Positions 14,449 to 16,327 of a stretch of DNA of 16,327 nt are shown piece after piece. Under the pieces are notes generated by a model that was not told the DNA's origin, did not search any database, and saw only the letters and a list, made by a program, of their open reading frames with translations. Source of the DNA: UBA9076 sp964418835 (GTDB lineage Bacteria > Bacillota_I > Bacilli_A > Erysipelotrichales > Erysipelotrichaceae). Location of the stretch: assembly GCA_964418835.1 (NCBI GenBank), contig CAYQNJ010000025.1, positions 1 to 16,327 on the forward strand. The letters run 5' to 3'. The stretch's first letter is position 1. Every line of letters starts with the position of its first letter. Position numbers and translations under genes: made by a program.

Positions 14449-14642
14449 TGCCACAAAATATTGTTCCAGCTATCCTATTTGCGATGGCTATAGCTGGTGT
14501 ATATGCTGTGTTATATTATTTAAACCATAAAACACCAGTCCCAAAAGGGTGTGAAGATTTAAAAGTAGATTGTGAGGGATGTAAAATTAGTTCTTGTGAA
14601 CTTCATCCATCTCATGACATAAAGGAGGAAGTTCATGGTTAA
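14448..14642 (+). CDS. 64-aa Cys-rich single-helix membrane protein embedded in the rnf operon (NqrM-like?)
   Basis: This small protein has one N-terminal hydrophobic helix (about 4-25), then KTPVPKGCEDLKVDCEGC (28-45) and KISSCELHPSHD (46-57). Its four Cys are at 35, 42, 45 and 50 (C-x6-C-x2-C-x4-C), with two His at 53 and 56. Its start overlaps the rnfA stop by one base, and its end overlaps the rnfB start by 8 bases. AT-rich codon use matches its neighbours and the frame is bounded by genes on both sides, so it is very likely expressed. Its layout (helix, a K-x-P-x-x-x-G-C stretch, then a Cys cluster) recalls NqrM, which helps load iron into the related NqrD/NqrE pair, and also FeoB-associated Cys-rich proteins. 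I cannot assign it to either family. Function is inferred as metal or Fe-S delivery to RnfA/RnfE or RnfB. Confidence 0.75.
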   Translation: MPQNIVPAILFAMAIAGVYAVLYYLNHKTPVPKGCEDLKVDCEGCKISSCELHPSHDIKEEVHG

Positions 14643-14913
14643 TTCAGTACTTACAATGTTAGCTTTAGGTGCTATATTAGGTGCTATATTAGGTATATCT
14701 AGTAAGATATTCTATGTTAAAGAAGACAATAGAGTTGAAGAAGTTAATGCATTACTACCTGGTTATAACTGTGGTGGTTGTGGATATCCAGGTTGTGCTG
14801 GATTTGCGGCTGCTTTAGTTAGTGGTGAAGCTGAGGTTATATTATGTAAACCTAGTAAGCCTGATCAAAGAGTTGTGATTAATGAATATCTAGAAACTCA
14901 TAAAGAAGCATAA
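14635..14913 (+). CDS. rnfB: Rnf complex subunit B, minimal form (membrane helix + single Fe-S motif)
   Basis: This 92-residue protein has an N-terminal helix (about 4-22, Gly/Ala-rich as in RnfB). The RnfB Fe-S domain follows: VEEVNALLPGYNCGGCGYPG (34-53), Cys46, Cys49, Cys54 and Cys71, ending KPSKPDQRVVINEYL. Ordinary RnfB continues with at least one further domain holding two ferredoxin-type [4Fe-4S] motifs (about 190 residues in enterobacteria, longer in clostridia). None is present here. The stop codon lies in the base of a strong terminator, so this is an intact short gene rather than a recent frameshift. AAGGAGG is well placed, and the gene overlaps the preceding small gene by 8 bases. 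The RnfB assignment is firm; how it receives electrons from ferredoxin, if it does, is open. Confidence 0.9.
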   Translation: MVNSVLTMLALGAILGAILGISSKIFYVKEDNRVEEVNALLPGYNCGGCGYPGCAGFAAALVSGEAEVILCKPSKPDQRVVINEYLETHKEA

Positions 14914-14937
14914 GGTCGAGAAATCGACCTTTTTTTT
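14912..14937 (+). terminator. Intrinsic terminator of the rnf operon
   Basis: A perfect 8-bp stem (AAGGTCGA, 14912-14919, with TCGACCTT, 14924-14931) has a GAAA loop and runs into an uninterrupted T tract to 14937. It overlaps the rnfB stop codon. Confidence 0.92.
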
Positions 14938-14958
14938 AGGTTAAACTTTATTTTTATA

Positions 14959-14977
14959 AATACTTAATTGAGGTATT
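14959..14977 (+). promoter_or_regulatory. Hairpin enclosing the ribosome-binding site of the SAF-domain gene
   Basis: AATACTT (14959-14965) can pair with AGGTATT (14971-14977), with one G-U pair and a 5-nt loop. The right arm contains the AGG of the only ribosome-binding site before the ATG at 14982. It could be an operator dyad or an accessibility switch; the stem is short and AT-rich. Confidence 0.35.
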
Positions 14978-14981
14978 AAAT

Positions 14982-15695
14982 ATGAATAAGATTTTAAAAG
15001 TAATTATTGGTGTTTTAGTTTTAATTGTTTTTTGTTTATTAAATTATTTAGGAATTAAACTCTATAGTGAATATAAACTTAATTTAATTACAGTTGTTGT
15101 TTCTAGCCATAACATTAGTGGAAGACACTTAATTAAAGAGGAAGATATAACATATATAGAAATTCCTTATGCTTATATTGATGATAAAGCTTATGTAGAT
15201 AAAGAAGATGTTATTGGAAAGTATACTGATATACAAGGTAAGATACCAGTGGGTTCTTTATTTTATAAATCTATGTTATATGAAGAAAAAGACTTACCTG
15301 ATAATCCAGTAAGTCAATTAAAAGATAATCAAACTCTATTTACAATGCAGACAGATGTTTTAGCACTGTCTGGAAATGTTGTAGTTCCAGGACACAGAGT
15401 TGATTTATATGGAAGTATAAATGATAAACAAGAAAGTTTTATAGAAGATTTAATAGTTTCTAATGTAAGGGTAGTTTCTATAAAAGATAATAAGGGTTAT
15501 GATTTAGATCATCCAAACAGTAATAAGATTCCTTTTACTATTTCATTTGCAATAAATAACGATAGTTTACACATACTATCTATGATTAATAAGTTAGGTA
15601 AAATAGAAATATATCCTACATCAAATTCATATTCCACTATAGATGAAGCCAAATTAAATAAAAAATCTAAATTGATTGAATATATAAATTCTTAA
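14982..15695 (+). CDS. SAF-domain (CpaB/RcpC-like) membrane-anchored protein
   Basis: This 237-residue protein has one N-terminal transmembrane helix (about 5-28). A SAF domain (about 36-98) follows, containing SGRHLIKEEDITYIEIP (46-62), DVIGKYT and KIPVGSLFYKSML (87-99). The next region, NVVVPGHRVDLYGS (132-145) through a beta-rich domain, resembles the RcpC part of CpaB proteins. CpaB/RcpC proteins assist assembly of Flp/Tad pili in the outer part of the envelope. No other pilus gene is in the window, so this is an orphan or the function has diverged. It is separated from rnfB by a terminator and has a weak GAGG site. No convincing promoter was found in the 44-bp gap. The SAF call is good; a Flp-pilus role is uncertain. 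Confidence 0.72.
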   Translation: MNKILKVIIGVLVLIVFCLLNYLGIKLYSEYKLNLITVVVSSHNISGRHLIKEEDITYIEIPYAYIDDKAYVDKEDVIGKYTDIQGKIPVGSLFYKSMLYEEKDLPDNPVSQLKDNQTLFTMQTDVLALSGNVVVPGHRVDLYGSINDKQESFIEDLIVSNVRVVSIKDNKGYDLDHPNSNKIPFTISFAINNDSLHILSMINKLGKIEIYPTSNSYSTIDEAKLNKKSKLIEYINS

Positions 15696-15744
15696 TAAAA
15701 TCAAAATTACTTTTTTAGATTTTTTGGAAAAATCTTATTTTATT
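15694..15744. terminator. Probable bidirectional terminator between convergent genes
   Basis: An inner 8-bp stem AGATTTTT/AAAAATCT (15717-15724 with 15728-15735) lies within an outer AATAAAAT/ATTTTATT pair (15694-15701 with 15737-15744). It sits between, and partly over, the two convergent stop codons and has T-rich runs on both strands. Very low GC makes it weak. Confidence 0.45.
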
Positions 15745-16232
15745 AATTCATATAAAACGTATCTAGTGAACTCTTGTATGATGTCACATAGTTCTTTTGA
15801 TAGTATATCAATGTTTTCATAATCAAAGTCTTTATTTATTTTATGTTTTAAGACATAGTAAGTTTTAGAAGGATCGTTGCTTAAAGTGTATTTTACAGTG
15901 TTATCTTTGATACTATTATAAAATTCCATTTGTTTTTTTCTATTTATTCCTGATAAGCATATTTCATATTTAAATTCTTTATGTAAAAAAACTAATACTA
16001 ATTTTAATCCTTTTGATTTTAATATGTCATTTGAAAAGTGAAAGTAAGTAAATTCAATATTACTTTCTATTATATTTTTAGAAAAATCAAAACTAACCAT
16101 TTCTTTTTCTAAACAAGTTTTTACGTGTTTTATCGAATTAGTTAATTCTTTATAACCTAGTTGAATGTTAGTAGTTTGAATAATGTTTTTATATTCATTT
16201 ATGTATTTACTATTAATTTTAATATTAATCAA
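15735..16232 (-). CDS. DUF7000-like protein of unknown function
   Basis: This is a soluble, Lys-rich 165-residue protein with no signal peptide or helix. The order of blocks resembles the DUF7000 family of Bacillota: an N-terminal helical YINEYKNIIQTTNIQLGYKE (10-29) and central FTYFHF plus LKLVLVFLHKEFKYEICLSG. Then come RKKQMEFYNSI and an acidic C-terminal helix ending in TRYVLYEL. I recall this resemblance and cannot verify it. No catalytic motif is evident. The frame has no ATG near its beginning: TTG at 16232 abuts AAGGAG with no spacer, and an ATT 9 nt further in has better spacing, so the true N terminus is uncertain by a few residues. The first internal Met is at about residue 45. Confidence 0.7.
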   Translation of the reverse strand: MINIKINSKYINEYKNIIQTTNIQLGYKELTNSIKHVKTCLEKEMVSFDFSKNIIESNIEFTYFHFSNDILKSKGLKLVLVFLHKEFKYEICLSGINRKKQMEFYNSIKDNTVKYTLSNDPSKTYYVLKHKINKDFDYENIDILSKELCDIIQEFTRYVLYELIK

Positions 16233-16247
16233 CTCCTTAATAAATTA

Positions 16248-16253
16248 ATTATA
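16248..16253 (-). promoter_or_regulatory. Possible -10 box for the DUF7000-like gene
   Basis: TATAAT on the - strand lies about 10 nt before the AAGGAG site (16233-16238), giving a very short leader. The -35 region is only T-rich (TTATTT at 17 nt), so support is limited. Confidence 0.4.
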
Positions 16254-16269
16254 TAACTATAATACTAAA

Positions 16270-16297
16270 GAAATAAAAAAACCGATATATCGGTTTT
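16270..16297 (-). terminator. Intrinsic terminator for leftward transcription (after the tRNA)
   Basis: AAAACCGA (16278-16285) and TCGGTTTT (16290-16297) form a perfect 8-bp stem with a TATA loop. On the - strand it runs into TTTTTTATTT beyond the stem, so it ends transcription entering from the right, namely the partial tRNA. The + strand side has only TTTTAT. Confidence 0.8.
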
Positions 16298-16307
16298 ATA
16301 AACTTAA

Positions 16308-16327
16308 TGGGGCGATCGACGGGACTT
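16308..16327 (-). tRNA. 3' end of a tRNA cut by the window edge (possibly tRNA-His)
   Basis: Read on the - strand, the last bases give AAGT (end of a T loop), CCCGT (T-stem 3' side), CGATCGC (acceptor 3' strand), C (discriminator) and an encoded CCA. The spacing fits tRNA positions 57-76 exactly. C at position 73 is rare in bacteria outside tRNA-His, which suggests that identity. The rest lies outside the window. A terminator follows in the same orientation. Confidence 0.6.

Noticed and set aside
14187..14456. Open frame of 89 codons on the - strand
   Set aside because: It is antisense to rnfA and shows no independent coding signal.
14900..14981. Frameshift explaining the short RnfB
   Set aside because: The stop sits in a clean terminator and no frame downstream contains CxxCxxC ferredoxin motifs, so the short form looks genuine.
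1..16327. CRISPR array, insertion sequence, rRNA or prophage genes
   Set aside because: No regularly spaced repeats, transposase, rRNA or phage-like genes were seen on either strand.

Overview
The window is AT-rich, gene-dense bacterial DNA with strong Shine-Dalgarno sites, two lipoboxes, a CcpA-type cre site and intrinsic terminators with long T tracts. This points to a low-GC Gram-positive (Bacillota) fermenter. The clostridial-type rnf order (CDGEAB) and overall style would suit an erysipelotrichial or related anaerobic lineage, but that placement is inference. All Trp codons are TGG, and none of the 20 genes ends in TGA.

Left half (about 1-8635): a sialic-acid (N-acetylneuraminate) uptake and catabolism locus. 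A leftward SGNH esterase and a rightward RpiR/SIS regulator diverge from a shared 80-bp region. A sigma-A promoter whose -35 overlaps a near-perfect cre site then drives a lipoprotein sugar-binding protein, two ABC permeases, a DUF624/YesL membrane protein, nanE and nanA. A hairpin separates the binding-protein gene from the first permease gene. Beyond a 12-bp bidirectional terminator lie a leftward YhcH/NanQ-type anomerase gene and a rightward nanK (ROK kinase). The inferred route is extracellular sialate, import, anomer and O-acetyl processing, NanA to ManNAc plus pyruvate, NanK to ManNAc-6-P, and NanE to GlcNAc-6-P. No transporter ATPase and no nagA or nagB are in view, so these must be encoded elsewhere.

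Right-centre (8634-14937): a respiratory module. A leftward apbE, the FMN transferase that flavinylates Rnf subunits, diverges from rnfC-rnfD-rnfG-rnfE-rnfA-(64-aa Cys-rich membrane protein)-rnfB, which ends at a strong terminator. Three features are unusual. RnfG carries two FMN-binding domains, each with its own [S/T]GAT site. RnfB stops after its membrane helix and one four-Cys Fe-S motif, lacking the usual ferredoxin domains. A small NqrM-like Cys-rich protein is translationally coupled between rnfA and rnfB. I consider this unusual Rnf variant the best candidate for undescribed biology here.

Right edge (14938-16327): an orphan CpaB/SAF-domain membrane protein, a leftward DUF7000-like protein with a non-ATG start, a terminator facing leftward, and the last 20 nt of a leftward tRNA (possibly tRNA-His from its C73) cut by the window edge. 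No stretch longer than 300 bases lacks a gene.
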